Shown here: in pieces, positions 43,100 through 52,013 of the stretch
How positions within the stretch are numbered: position 1 is the stretch's first letter
How the letters are laid out: each line of letters begins with the position of its first letter
Assembly: GCA_006386115.1 (NCBI GenBank)
Contig: VFIW01000034.1
Span: 1 to 64,000 of the forward strand
DNA from: Globisporangium splendens
Lineage: Eukaryota > Oomycota > Peronosporomycetes > Pythiales > Pythiaceae
DNA length: 64,000 nucleotides
Direction: 5' to 3'
Program-made: the position numbers and the translations under genes
The notes under the pieces: generated by a model
Told to the model about the DNA's origin: nothing
What the model saw: the letters and a program-made list of their open reading frames with translations, nothing else
Database searches by the model: none

Positions 43100-43305
43100 T
43101 GTCCTGCCTGCACCTGTATTTTTATCTGACTAGTTCCATATAACTGTATATATTAGTGTTACATATGAATGAGAGCCTGACCTCGGACTCGAGGTCAGGC
43201 ACACGTTACACATGCCACGACGCTCCGCACGCTAGACACGTGCGAAGTCAGGCACATGCCGATCCTACGCGCGTGCCTGGCGTGCGAGGTCAGGCACACG
43301 TGACA
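43100..43305 (-). repeat. Family H LTR, full length (206 bp)
   Basis: Bounded by TGTC ... GACA, and followed at its element side by a polypurine tract (minus strand AAGTCTGGGGGGA). It contains a perfect 11-bp inverted repeat, gcctgacctcg (43175-43185) and cgaggtcaggc (43190-43200), and three copies of a gtcaggcacac-like word. The reading frame of the element's chromodomain protein ends inside it. Confidence 0.75.
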
Positions 43306-43645
43306 TCCCCCCAGACTTGGCTTCGCGTTGGGAGTCTTGAAACTCTTGAAGGAGTCGATTCCAATGCGAAACATGGCGGATGTTCTTCTCGTATTCCCAC
43401 GTACTCTCGTGCGCAGGATACCCGAGCCACTTGACCAACCACATTCGTTGGCAGTTGTGGGTTTTACTGCGAAGTAATGCTTCCACAACGTGCAGAGCCT
43501 CACCAGTCTCGTCGTCGAGGATCACGGGGGCTGCCTTCGGAGTTGGTCTTGAATGGAACTTGGTTGGATTCTCAACGTAGTGGCTAAGCAACTCCACATT
43601 GAACGCTGGATGCAAGCGCTTCATGTTTGGAGGCAACACCATTCG
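43265..43645 (-). pseudogene. Family H pol C-terminus with chromodomain (fragment)
   Basis: 125 codons corresponding to the last part of the family H polyprotein: VLPPNMKRLHPAFNVELLSH, then a chromodomain with MWLVKWLGYPAHESTWEYE. The left end of the family G array interrupts it directly after the codons for NMV-type residues, at 43645. Only this 3' piece of the H copy remains here. Confidence 0.8.
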
Positions 43646-44180
43646 TGTAACCGGACACTTCCGAGTTACGCAGCACGGTACGTGTGTGAGGAAGCGTATT
43701 CAACGCTTCTCTCAAGGACTCCGTTCCGAGAGCGGTTGCCTGCTTCCTGCAGTGCAACGATTGGTTACCTATAGGTCTCTATAGAGTAACCGTCGATAAC
43801 CAAAGGCTTTAGTTAACGGTAAAAATGGAACTGTTTATTTGTTGGAGGTTGCCCTCTGCAGGACAACCTGGATTATCTTTATGTAACTATGAACAATAGC
43901 AATCTCAAGTGTAATTACTCCCCATTGGGCAATGAGTGGCTATGAAAGACTAACGCTAGTTGTCTTATGTGATTGGATGAAATGCATGTTCAATTATATC
44001 CAATCGGAGGCGCCGTCACTCAGACTGGCTGCCGGCTCCGCCGTGAAGGTTCGAGCAAGTACGACGAACCTCATGGTTCGGTCTTAAACTTGTTGCGCGT
44101 ACTCTACGTACCACAAGGTTCGGTTTGGTTGTGTGGCACAACACAAGTGCGTAACCATGTTACAGTGTAACCCCGTTACA
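43646..44180 (-). repeat. Family G LTR a (535 bp), 3' LTR of G1
   Basis: Begins TGTAACCGG and ends CCGTTACA on the plus strand. About ten differences separate it from the other two copies. It is followed on the element side by the polypurine tract (ccaccccccactt, 44181-44193). An internal inverted repeat around ggttacc-tatag/ctatag-gtaacc lies near 43760-43795. Confidence 0.9.
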
Positions 44181-44322
44181 CCACCCCCCACTTAAAGTGC
44201 GAAACACTCGAAGGGTCGGTGCGAGAAACGTGTGGATCTCGCGCGTGTGCGCCGAGAAAGGGGAACATTCGTGTATTCCTCGGGAAAGAGCACAGCGGCG
44301 ACGCGTGCGTTAATTTCACCGA

Positions 44323-45372
44323 GTGTTGGCACATATAGTCACTGTGCTCGCGCACGTGAGTATCGTGGCCACCAACAAAGCTGTCCGCGAGAAGCTCGCG
44401 CGACAAAAAGGGGGAGGCGTCGGCACTCTCGTCAAAACTCTGCGCAAGCGCGAGGAAGACAGAGAGGTCGCGTCAAGCGCAAGACGAACGACGGTCACCG
44501 CGGATGCGGTCGACGTACCTGCGGAGAGCGACGGCAGGTCTGCTCTCACATCTGATAGCGCTCCTGCTATAAGCAGTGAGCTGCGATTCGGAGATCTCCC
44601 TTCCGTGAAGCCGTTGTTCGCGCGTGCTTTGGAAGAGGAGGAAGTGATTGAGGAATTCCTCGTCGTTGACAATGACGGGAGCTCGCTTGAAGACGAGGGA
44701 GCGCTCACTGAGAAGAGAGGCTCCATCGACGAGTGGGTCGAGTACGCAGAGATGCAAAGCGAGCGACACGCCGCTTATCTCCACGAGCTCGAGCGAGATC
44801 CATCCGCTGACGTCTCGATGTATCGGACGAAGGAGGAAAATGACGCCGTTGAGGCTGTCAATAATCGTAAGAGGAAGCACGAAGTCCTCATTACAAACGA
44901 AGAGGCAGGAGTGCGAGCCATCGTTCACGATGAGCTCAAATACTCACTGCCCGAAATGCCGCCGCCAGAACTATGGCTGGCTGGCAAGACCGCATCGAAT
45001 CTGCTCGCGAGAGCCAGACTTTGTGCGCGGAACTATGACGCTCAATTTAAAAATTGGCGTGAAAAGCGATTGCGGGGTGAAAATGGGGAATTGCGTATTC
45101 ACCCGATCCCAGTCGTCCTCTTTGTTGGAGAGACGGAAGAAGAGTACGATGCCAACTTCATGTCGTGCATCAATAAAATTAAGGGAGGTAGCACTCGCAC
45201 AGTGTCTACCGATCCGACAGCGCAACGCAGTCAACGCATGCAATTTGCAGTTGACCGTGTTCGTCTGTTTCGCTCCAAGCAGGGCGGTGGCACGCCCCTG
45301 CGAGCGGGTGGTCGCGCTGGTAACAGGCGACAAATTACTCGCGCGAATGACAGTCCCTCAGTTGCGCCTTAA
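44323..45372 (+). CDS. Opposite-strand accessory ORF of G1 (349 aa)
   Basis: Intact 349-codon frame running against the element's own genes, between its chromodomain and 3' LTR. The protein is charged and Glu/Arg-rich, with a coiled-coil-like N-terminal half (REKLARQKGGGVGTLVKTL) and a folded-looking C-terminal part (WLAGKTASNLLARARLCARN, HPIPVVLFVGETEEEYDANF). No family was recognised. The copy in G2 is the same length with about seven amino-acid changes. A promoter would have to lie in or near the 3' LTR. Its 3' end overlaps the chromodomain frame by 38 nt. Confidence 0.6.
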   Translation: MLAHIVTVLAHVSIVATNKAVREKLARQKGGGVGTLVKTLRKREEDREVASSARRTTVTADAVDVPAESDGRSALTSDSAPAISSELRFGDLPSVKPLFARALEEEEVIEEFLVVDNDGSSLEDEGALTEKRGSIDEWVEYAEMQSERHAAYLHELERDPSADVSMYRTKEENDAVEAVNNRKRKHEVLITNEEAGVRAIVHDELKYSLPEMPPPELWLAGKTASNLLARARLCARNYDAQFKNWREKRLRGENGELRIHPIPVVLFVGETEEEYDANFMSCINKIKGGSTRTVSTDPTAQRSQRMQFAVDRVRLFRSKQGGGTPLRAGGRAGNRRQITRANDSPSVAP

Positions 45373-45595
45373 AGGCGTCAACAAGATCCGGGACGTCTTC
45401 GCGAAGACGCTCAGCAGGCTCCCACGAGCTCTGCGACACATCGTACCCACGCCACTTCACAAGGCGAGGTACGCTCCGCGAGTGAAGACGCTTTAGGAGA
45501 GGCACAACGCGCTCGTGTCTCGATGGGCGGCGTCTGAGCCCCCTGATGAGACCGACGTTCTCCCGGACTGGGATAAAAATCTGCAGTAGCGTCAC
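45335..45595 (-). CDS. G1 chromodomain segment
   Basis: 86 codons with RSVPRLVKWRGYDVSQSSWE, the aromatic-cage and WEP core of a chromodomain, ending FKAQLRDCHSRE. In chromoviruses this domain is fused to the integrase C-terminus and steers integration to marked chromatin. Here it lies +1 relative to the integrase frame, which it overlaps by about 185 nt. The same holds in G2. Confidence 0.75.
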   Translation of the reverse strand: MTLLQIFIPVRENVGLIRGLRRRPSRHERVVPLLKRLHSRSVPRLVKWRGYDVSQSSWEPAERLREDVPDLVDAFKAQLRDCHSRE

Positions 45596-47240
45596 GGTAG
45601 CGCTTAAGCAAACCCACGTAGAACACGGGGTGCGTTGCCATTCTCGTTGGGAGATCGAGCTTGTAATTCAAGTCTCCAATCTTCTCCACAACAGTGTATG
45701 GCCCGATAAATCGTGGCAACAACTTACTCCCGCTGGAGAACGTTATGACTGCATCGTTTGGTAGGTTTTTAATGCTTAAAAGCACTTTATCACCCACACA
45801 AAACGTTTGTTTGTTCTTTCTACCCGATTTATCGGCGTAGAGCTTTTGCTTGTCTTGCGCAGCAGCTAGTTGGTCGCGTACGCGACGCAACAATGCTGCG
45901 CGCTCATCGACAAATTGCCGCGCTGCCGCGACGGCTTTGTCTTGCTTTGTCGTTGCTCTCGCAGCGCGTGCTGCAGAGAGATCTATTTCTGCGCCGGTGT
46001 GTGACACTGCGCGTCCTTCCATTCGTGGCTGACGCTCACACGAGCAGTCGCCTGATTCCGTCTGAGACTGGCTATTTTTAGCACGAGTAACGTAACTCGG
46101 TACCGTGGAAGAGCCATCTATAGACACACGAGTACCGTAACTCAGTACCGTGGGTGATCCATCTTTAGGGACACGAGTACCGTAACTCAGTACCGTGCCC
46201 GACATGTCAATACTCTGCGTGCTGTCCGGTAAGACCGTGACAGATTCGGAACGCGATCGCACAGGCGGCGCATCGCGCGCGTCCACGTGAGCGGTCGACG
46301 CCACGTCCGGTGACGGAGATCGCGCGCTCGCATCGAGCGCAGCGAGTTGCCCTCCCACCGCAGAACGTTCGACGCCCTCGAACAGAGTGGCGGGTACGCG
46401 CGGGTGCCGCAGCGAGTTAAAATAGAACGGAGTCACGGCCGTAGAGGCGTGCTCGCTGCTATTTATAGCAAACTCGGCGTACGGCAGCCAGCGGCTCCAG
46501 TCGCGGGGATGATCGACAGCGATGCTGCGAAGAATATCCTCGACGACACGGTTCACGCGCTCGGTTTGCCCGTCTGTCTCGGGGTGATCGGCAGTGGACA
46601 ACGCCAGATCTGTGCCGAGCAGGCGGAAGAGTTCGCGCCAAAAGGCAGCGGTAAAACGCGGGTCCCGGTCTGATACAATAGACTCGGGCAAGCCGTGATA
46701 GCGGAACACGTGCTCTAAAAATAGGCACGCCGTCTCTTGCGCAGTGACATGCTTGCGCACGGGTGCAACGTGCACCATTTTGCTCAGTCGATCGACGAAC
46801 ACGACGACGCCTGTGTTGCGCGCCTTGTCTTCCGGGAAACCGAAGACGAAATCCATGCTGACCGACTTCCAGTAGTCTTGCGGAATCGGCAGCGGATGCA
46901 GCGGCGCTTTGTTCTTGCCCGCAGGCTTCACGCGCTGGCACTGCTCGCATGAGCGTACATAATTGGCCACCCATTTGTATTGGTGTGGCCACCAAAACAC
47001 ATTAGACACTTGCAAGAAGGTCTTTTCACGTCCGAGATGCCCACTCGCTGGTGCATCGTGAAACTCATGCAGGATCGAAAGTTTCAGATCCTGGTCATGC
47101 GGTACATACACACGCGGGTAATCAAAGTTGGACAGTCGATGCCACAGCAACCCGTCGTGGTAACTCAACCGAGCAAGCTTTGACTCGAGTTTGGCAGGCA
47201 ATGACTCTTTGGACGAGCCGTCAAAGTGAGCAATCAACAA
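45411..47240 (-). CDS. G1 integrase segment
   Basis: The zinc-binding N-terminus reads HDAPASGHLGREKTFLQV ... CEQCQRVKPAGK. The catalytic core has MDFVFGFPED (first Asp), VSDRDPRFTAAFW (second Asp) and ADHPETDGQTERVN (Glu). Then come a Ser-rich linker with three 15-residue repeats (SYGTRVPKDGS type) and a GPYTVVEKIGDLNYKLDLP module. The last 50 or so codons are a shadow of the chromodomain frame. It is cut off from the RT segment by a 4-nt deletion. Confidence 0.85.
   Translation of the reverse strand: MLIAHFDGSSKESLPAKLESKLARLSYHDGLLWHRLSNFDYPRVYVPHDQDLKLSILHEFHDAPASGHLGREKTFLQVSNVFWWPHQYKWVANYVRSCEQCQRVKPAGKNKAPLHPLPIPQDYWKSVSMDFVFGFPEDKARNTGVVVFVDRLSKMVHVAPVRKHVTAQETACLFLEHVFRYHGLPESIVSDRDPRFTAAFWRELFRLLGTDLALSTADHPETDGQTERVNRVVEDILRSIAVDHPRDWSRWLPYAEFAINSSEHASTAVTPFYFNSLRHPRVPATLFEGVERSAVGGQLAALDASARSPSPDVASTAHVDARDAPPVRSRSESVTVLPDSTQSIDMSGTVLSYGTRVPKDGSPTVLSYGTRVSIDGSSTVPSYVTRAKNSQSQTESGDCSCERQPRMEGRAVSHTGAEIDLSAARAARATTKQDKAVAAARQFVDERAALLRRVRDQLAAAQDKQKLYADKSGRKNKQTFCVGDKVLLSIKNLPNDAVITFSSGSKLLPRFIGPYTVVEKIGDLNYKLDLPTRMATHPVFYVGLLKRYRDATADFYPSPGERRSHQGAQTPPIETRARCASPKASSLAERTSPCEVAWVRCVAELVGAC
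46081..46215 (-). repeat. 45-bp in-frame repeats in the G1 integrase linker, three units
   Basis: The unit codes for about 15 residues (TVLSYGTRVPKDGSP-like). G1 has three units, G2 two. The length change is a multiple of three, so the frame is kept. Confidence 0.8.
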
Positions 47241-48649
47241 GCGACATTCATCGTCCTTTGGATAAAGCGACTGAATATTGTCCTTGAGCTTTGCACTCGA
47301 CTGATGCTCAGATGCATGAGATCAGGAGTGCGCTCCAAACACAGGGCGTCAGAGCTGTCGCCAACGCTCGACTCGTAATCTGGACGGCGCGAGAGCGCGT
47401 CCGCCAAAACATTTTCCTTTCCCGGCTTGTATTCGACCCGAAAGTTGAACTCGGAGAAGAATGCAAGCCATCGCGCCATTCGCTGCGATAAATGGGGGGA
47501 ATTAATCGCGGTCCGCAAGGACGCGTGATCCGTGTACACAACGAACGGTGTCGCACCCAAAAGGTGGACCCTGAACTTCAAGAGAGCGTACTTGATCGCA
47601 AGCAGCTCCTTGTCGTGCACAGGATAATTCTTTTCAGCTGCCTTAAGCAGTCTGCTTTGGTATGATACGACGCGCTCATGGCCGTCATCATCCTTCTGCA
47701 TCAGCGCACAGCCGATTGCAAAATCGCTGGCATCGCACACGACACTGAAGGCTTTCGTGTGGTCCGGCAACGCCAGGACAGGAGCGCGAACGAGCGACTC
47801 CTTCACGTCAATGAATGCATTCATGACATCATTTGTCCAGTCCCACTCGACATCCTTTTTCAAGAGATGCGTGAGCGGACCGACTCTTGCCGCATAGTTG
47901 TGGCTGTACTTGTGCAAGTAATTTGCCAAGCCAAGCCACTTGCGCAAGTCCTTGACATTCTTTGGGATCGGCCAGTCGGCGATCGCCTTGATCTTCTCTG
48001 GGTCCGCGCGGACGCCAGCTTTGCCAACATAGCAGCCCAGGATCGGTATCTCTGAGGCGCCAAAGATGCACTTCTTCAGGTTGCAATACAGACTGTTGTC
48101 TCGTAAGCACTGCAACACTGAGCGCAAATGTCTCTTGTGCACGTCAACGGCACTGAGACCTCCTTCGGCACGACTGTGCACGAAGATGTCATCGAAATAG
48201 CTCGGTGCATACGCACGATGAGGACGCAGAAGATGCGTTACCAGACGATTGAACGTCGCTGGTGCATTCTTCAAACCTTGCGGCATAACGAGCCACTCCC
48301 ACAGCATCCCGCTGGGTGTGCTTACTGCCGTCAAGGGAACGTCACTCTCTCGCATGAGGATCTGATAGAACCCATCCATCAGATCCAGTGCGGAGAACAC
48401 TGTCGAGCCGCCCATGGAGTCGATCAAGACATCCTTCCTTGGGATCGGCGTTTGTGCCGGAATGGTGGCGGCGTTCAGCTTGTTGAAAGCGTGAACAATG
48501 CGCCAGCCACCAGTCGCTTTCCGCACACAAAACGTGGGTGAGCTATGTGGAGACTTGCTTTCTCTCACATGACCGGCGAGGGCTCGTTTCGCGAAGAACT
48601 CGTCGATTGCCTCAACCTGCTCGCGGGGCAGCGGCCATTGTCTGGTCAC
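47234..48649 (-). CDS. G1 reverse transcriptase and RNase H segment
   Basis: RT motifs IVHAFNKLNAATIPAQTPIP, FSALDLMDGFYQI and SYFDDIFVHSRAE (catalytic FDD), then RNase H motifs VVCDASDFAIGCALMQ, HDKELLAIKYAL, YTDHASLRTAI and NVLADALSRRPDYE. Single-base and 4-base deletions at either side sever it from the upstream and downstream parts of pol. Confidence 0.9.
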   Translation of the reverse strand: MTRQWPLPREQVEAIDEFFAKRALAGHVRESKSPHSSPTFCVRKATGGWRIVHAFNKLNAATIPAQTPIPRKDVLIDSMGGSTVFSALDLMDGFYQILMRESDVPLTAVSTPSGMLWEWLVMPQGLKNAPATFNRLVTHLLRPHRAYAPSYFDDIFVHSRAEGGLSAVDVHKRHLRSVLQCLRDNSLYCNLKKCIFGASEIPILGCYVGKAGVRADPEKIKAIADWPIPKNVKDLRKWLGLANYLHKYSHNYAARVGPLTHLLKKDVEWDWTNDVMNAFIDVKESLVRAPVLALPDHTKAFSVVCDASDFAIGCALMQKDDDGHERVVSYQSRLLKAAEKNYPVHDKELLAIKYALLKFRVHLLGATPFVVYTDHASLRTAINSPHLSQRMARWLAFFSEFNFRVEYKPGKENVLADALSRRPDYESSVGDSSDALCLERTPDLMHLSISRVQSSRTIFSRFIQRTMNVAC

Positions 48650-49476
48650 GCAATATTTGCTCCCGGGCTCGAGGTCATCTCGTGCCGTACGCCACGATCA
48701 ACGGGCAGGGCACTTGGCACTTTGTCGGGAAACACATCTTTGAACTCCCACAACAAGTCAAAGTATGGACTGCCTTTCACGGCGTCCCAATCCTGAGCAG
48801 CAAACCGTTTCTGTTTGTCTGGCTCCAAAACACTCTCATCCGCAGTGGACGAGGTGCATAGTTCGCTACGCGTGAACGCAGTCGGAACGACGATCTCGCG
48901 GATCTGATCACGCTCTAGATCCGTAAGAAAGAGCTCATAGCTCATTTCTTCGAGGGATAGAATCGCCTCAGCGGTACTCGGCAGCTCATGGAGCGCCGCA
49001 AATTCAGCGAAGAACACTTCGTCTGATGCGTTTGCTTCCGGACTGCGTGTCGCGCGTCTGAGCGCCACGTCAACGTGAGCGCGATCTATCGACGGATCCG
49101 AGATCCTGTCGAAGGCGCGCAGCGAAGTTGCAGCTGCATTGAGAGATGGGGCAATCATATGCGAGGCGGCCGTTTCCTCAGCAACAGATGCCAATGCACT
49201 GTCTCTCTCGCGAGCTGACAACTTGCGTCGCCCTCGTCGGTTGATGCGAACGCGCGACCTCGCGGTTCTGAGCTCCAGTACTGCACCGTCAGGGTGGTAC
49301 GAGCTGGTTGACGCGTGTACACCTGTACTGTCGCTGTCACTTGCGGGGGCTGGCTCGGGTGCTCTGGAGCCGCACACTTGCGCACCAGTGTCCACGTCTG
49401 GACTTTCTGGCGCTTCCGCACAAACTGGGCTACCTGCCGCAGTTGATCTCTTTGCTGGGCTCCCTGCCTCACGCAT
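48646..49476 (-). pseudogene. G1 pol N-terminal spacer, frame-broken
   Basis: 276 codons of the Ser/Ala/Glu-rich region between protease and RT, ending YFDLLWEFKDVFPDKVPSAL. In G2 the same region is fused to RT; here a 1-nt deletion near 48673 ends it early. Confidence 0.8.
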
Positions 49477-50236
49477 CTTCTAGCTGGGCTCCCTGCCACA
49501 GCGTGAGTGTTTGAGCGGGGCTCGCTGCCGCCGCATGTCTTCCTGCTGGGCTCCCTGCCACAGCGTGTTCAAAGCTCGCATCCATTGCGTGGAAATTTTC
49601 CCGCAACCTTCGCTCTTCATCAGAGGAAGGGGTGGAGCTTCCGATTGTGCGTGCTCGCCAATCGATCCAAGGCTGATGTTTCGCCAGCCAAGGCATCCCT
49701 AGGATGAGGTCGTACCTCGACCCCATCGCTAGTACCACGAACGTTTCTTTGCAGACAAAGTCGCAAAAACTGAAAGAGAGTTCGACTTGAACCCCTTCAG
49801 TGTGTACTGTCGACCCATCGGCCAGACGTACGATCATCTTCTCGCGCTTGCCACTGTGGACAAGTCGCTCATACGCTTGCAGACTCTGTTCCAGAGCTGC
49901 CTTCGAGACGAAGTTCTGTGACGCACCGCAGTCAACAAGAACCGTCATTTTCTTCTCATAGCCCTTCACATCGGCGCTATATACCAACATCTCACTCGGA
50001 GCCTTGTTGCCAAGAGCTCCTGGGACTAAGCTTCCCATCTGCACGACTCTAGTAGTCGGCGACGCCGAAGCTATAGAGTCTGTCTCAGTAGAGCGTCCCG
50101 CTTCTACTGAGACATTCCGTTTCCCTTTCTTGCCACAGCGGATCTGCCACCTCGGTGAGCGTGGTTGCCGCGCGGCGTTTGGTAGTCCCTCGCCTGATTT
50201 CCAGTGCGAGGAGCGGGCTGCCTTGGAGCGGGACAC
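49469..50236 (-). CDS. G1 protease segment
   Basis: Aspartic protease with VLVDCGASQNFVSKAAL (active-site Asp in DCGA, rather than the usual DSGA or DTGA) and YDLILGMPWLAKHQPWIDW. It overlaps the gag frame by about 130 nt in the -1 frame, with the frameshift signal in the overlap. It ends in the minisatellite-like GSPA repeat region. Confidence 0.85.
   Translation of the reverse strand: MSRSKAARSSHWKSGEGLPNAARQPRSPRWQIRCGKKGKRNVSVEAGRSTETDSIASASPTTRVVQMGSLVPGALGNKAPSEMLVYSADVKGYEKKMTVLVDCGASQNFVSKAALEQSLQAYERLVHSGKREKMIVRLADGSTVHTEGVQVELSFSFCDFVCKETFVVLAMGSRYDLILGMPWLAKHQPWIDWRARTIGSSTPSSDEERRLRENFHAMDASFEHAVAGSPAGRHAAAASPAQTLTLWQGAQLEDA
50081..50125 (-). promoter_or_regulatory. G1 -1 ribosomal frameshift signal (gag to protease)
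   Basis: On the minus strand the heptamer GGGAAAC (50125-50119) is read G GGA AAC in the gag frame. After a 4-nt spacer comes a perfect 12-bp hairpin with arms TGTCTCAGTAGA and TCTACTGAGACA. The gag stop codon lies in the first arm. A -1 slip gives GGG AAA CGG, exactly the protease frame. Confidence 0.8.
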
Positions 50237-51264
50237 TTCGACTGATAGTGTCCTCGCTTGCCACAGTTAAAGCAGGTCACTTCGGCGCTGCTGAGATCCA
50301 TTGGTGTCGGACCATGGAAGCGCCGCTCATTCGTGACTGCTCGGTGGCTGTGATGCGCACCGTTGTGGCGGCCAGCGTTCCAATCAGGTCGGCTGACTCT
50401 GAACGATTGCTGCTCAACGAGCGCAATGCGGATCGCATCTTCCATCGTGGCCGGCAAGCGTCGGTACAACTCCTGACGCGCTGGTCCACTGTTGAGGCCG
50501 TTGAGAAACGCAGGCACTTTCACAGACTCAGGCAAAGGGCTGGTCGTGATCGCCGCGCACAGGCTTCTCATCTCCTGGATGTATCGTTCCAGTGAGAGCT
50601 TCCCTTGTTTCAAGGAGAAGAAACGACCTTGCAACAGCACTTCGTTGTTCGGAGGCTGATACATGGCGGTGATTCTCGCACGGAAAATATCCCACGTGTC
50701 GAATGCACACTCATCGGCGAGCAACGTCGAGAATGCCCATTCCGACGCTCGACCGCGCAGGTTCGAGATGGCGTAAGACACCATCTGCTCGTTGCTGTCG
50801 ATGAGCTGAGCCTTGGCGCAACGCTCCACGGCGAGCAGCCAGTGGATGAGCTTGTCGCCATCCGCACCATCGAATTTCGGAGCGTCGATCTTGACAGCTC
50901 TTGGGCGGGGAGTTTGGGACGCGGGTGTCTGAGGCGCAGAAGCCGCACTCGACAAAGACGTGGCTGCACCAGCAACCACAGATACCACTCGCTCGAGCGC
51001 TTCGCGCGACTCAGCAGCTGAGCGCAGCATCTCTGCGGTCAAGCTTGCGGTGGCTTGCATTTGTGCTTGCGCACTTCGCTCTCCTTCGAGGCGCTGAGCG
51101 TTCGAGAAGTTCTCGAACTGCTCGAGTCGAAAGATTTGCTGTTCCGGCGACGCCGAGAGCACGTCTAGAGCGACTTGGTCGCCTAGCGCTTGTGCCATTC
51201 GGGTCAGCACACTCCGGTGTTCAGCCGAGAGGTGCGGGAACTGCGCAGGGTCAATTGACGCCAT
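50104..51264 (-). CDS. G1 gag
   Basis: 386 codons with capsid-type sequence (KFDGADGDKLIHWLLAVERC, EVLLQGRFFSLKQGKLSLER) and a CCHC zinc knuckle CFNCGKRGHYQSKC near the C-terminus. This structural protein packages element RNA. It ends MSQ at the stop codon located in the frameshift hairpin. Confidence 0.9.
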   Translation of the reverse strand: MASIDPAQFPHLSAEHRSVLTRMAQALGDQVALDVLSASPEQQIFRLEQFENFSNAQRLEGERSAQAQMQATASLTAEMLRSAAESREALERVVSVVAGAATSLSSAASAPQTPASQTPRPRAVKIDAPKFDGADGDKLIHWLLAVERCAKAQLIDSNEQMVSYAISNLRGRASEWAFSTLLADECAFDTWDIFRARITAMYQPPNNEVLLQGRFFSLKQGKLSLERYIQEMRSLCAAITTSPLPESVKVPAFLNGLNSGPARQELYRRLPATMEDAIRIALVEQQSFRVSRPDWNAGRHNGAHHSHRAVTNERRFHGPTPMDLSSAEVTCFNCGKRGHYQSKCPAPRQPAPRTGNQARDYQTPRGNHAHRGGRSAVARKGNGMSQ

Positions 51265-51318
51265 GATGAATCCTTGAGGAAGCGATTCAGGCAGTCACCT
51301 CTGCCGGGTCGTAGATTG

Positions 51319-51333
51319 ACTACTAGTGCTACC
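51319..51333 (-). other. G1 primer-binding site
   Basis: Two bases inside the 5' LTR (LTR b) the minus strand reads TGGTAGCACTAGTAG. It starts with the TGG expected for pairing with the CCA end of a tRNA. The tRNA identity was not determined. Confidence 0.6.
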
Positions 51334-51335
51334 AG

Positions 51336-51871
51336 TTGTAACCGGACACTTCCGAGTTACGCAGCACGGTACGTGTGTGAGGAAGCGTATTCAACGCTTC
51401 TCTCAAGGACTCTGTTCCGAGAGCGGTTGCCTGCTTCCTGCAGTGCAACAATCGGTTACCTATAGGTCTCTATAGAGTAACCGTCGATAACCAAAGGCTT
51501 TAGTTAACGGTAAAAATGGAACTGTTTATTTGTTGGAGGTTGCCCTCTGTAGGACAACCTGGATTATCTTTATGTAACTATGAACAATAGCAATCTCAAG
51601 TGTAATTACTCCCCATGGGGCAATGAGTGGCTATGAAAGACTAACGCTAGTTGTCTTATGTGATTGGATGAGATGCATGTTCAATTATATCCAATCGGAG
51701 GCGCCGTCACTCAGACTGGCTGCCGGCTCCACCGTGAAGGTTCGAGCAAGTACGACGAACCTCATGGTTCGGTCTTAAACTTGTTGCGCGTACTCTACGT
51801 ACCGCAAGGTTCGGTTTGGTTGTGTGGCACAACACAAGTGCGTAACCATGTTACAGTGTAACCCCGTTACA
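51336..51871 (-). repeat. Family G LTR b (536 bp), shared by G1 and G2
   Basis: The single LTR between the two internal regions. It serves as the 5' LTR of G1 and the 3' LTR of G2. TGTAAC ... GTTACA ends, with polypurine tract at 51872-51884 on the G2 side. Confidence 0.9.
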
Positions 51872-52013
51872 CCACCCCCCACTTAAAGTGCGAAACACTC
51901 GAAGGGTCGGTGTGAGAAACGTGTGGATCTCGCGCGTGTGCGCCGAGAAAGGGGAACATTCGTGTATTCCTCGGGAAAGAGCACAGCGGCGACGCGTGCG
52001 TTAATTTCACCGA

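Larger units (their letters stand above)
43646..51871 (-). mobile_element. Chromovirus G1 (Ty3/Gypsy LTR retrotransposon), decayed
   Basis: An 8.2-kb minus-strand element with LTRs a and b, primer-binding site, gag, protease, RT-RNase H, integrase, chromodomain and an opposite-strand ORF. Relative to G2, its pol has a 4-nt loss near 47298, a 1-nt loss near 48673 and a 1-nt loss near 49473. It cannot make a full polyprotein. Confidence 0.9.

Noticed and set aside
46459..46995. 178-codon minus-strand ORF overlapping G1 integrase (and its twin at 54105-54641)
   Set aside because: It is Arg/Ala-rich and in a shifted frame of the integrase, present only because the GC-rich coding sequence keeps it open.
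48128..48541. 137-codon plus-strand ORF opposite RT (twin at 55778-56191)
   Set aside because: Shadow of the RT frame; its composition follows the antisense codons and no domain pattern is seen.
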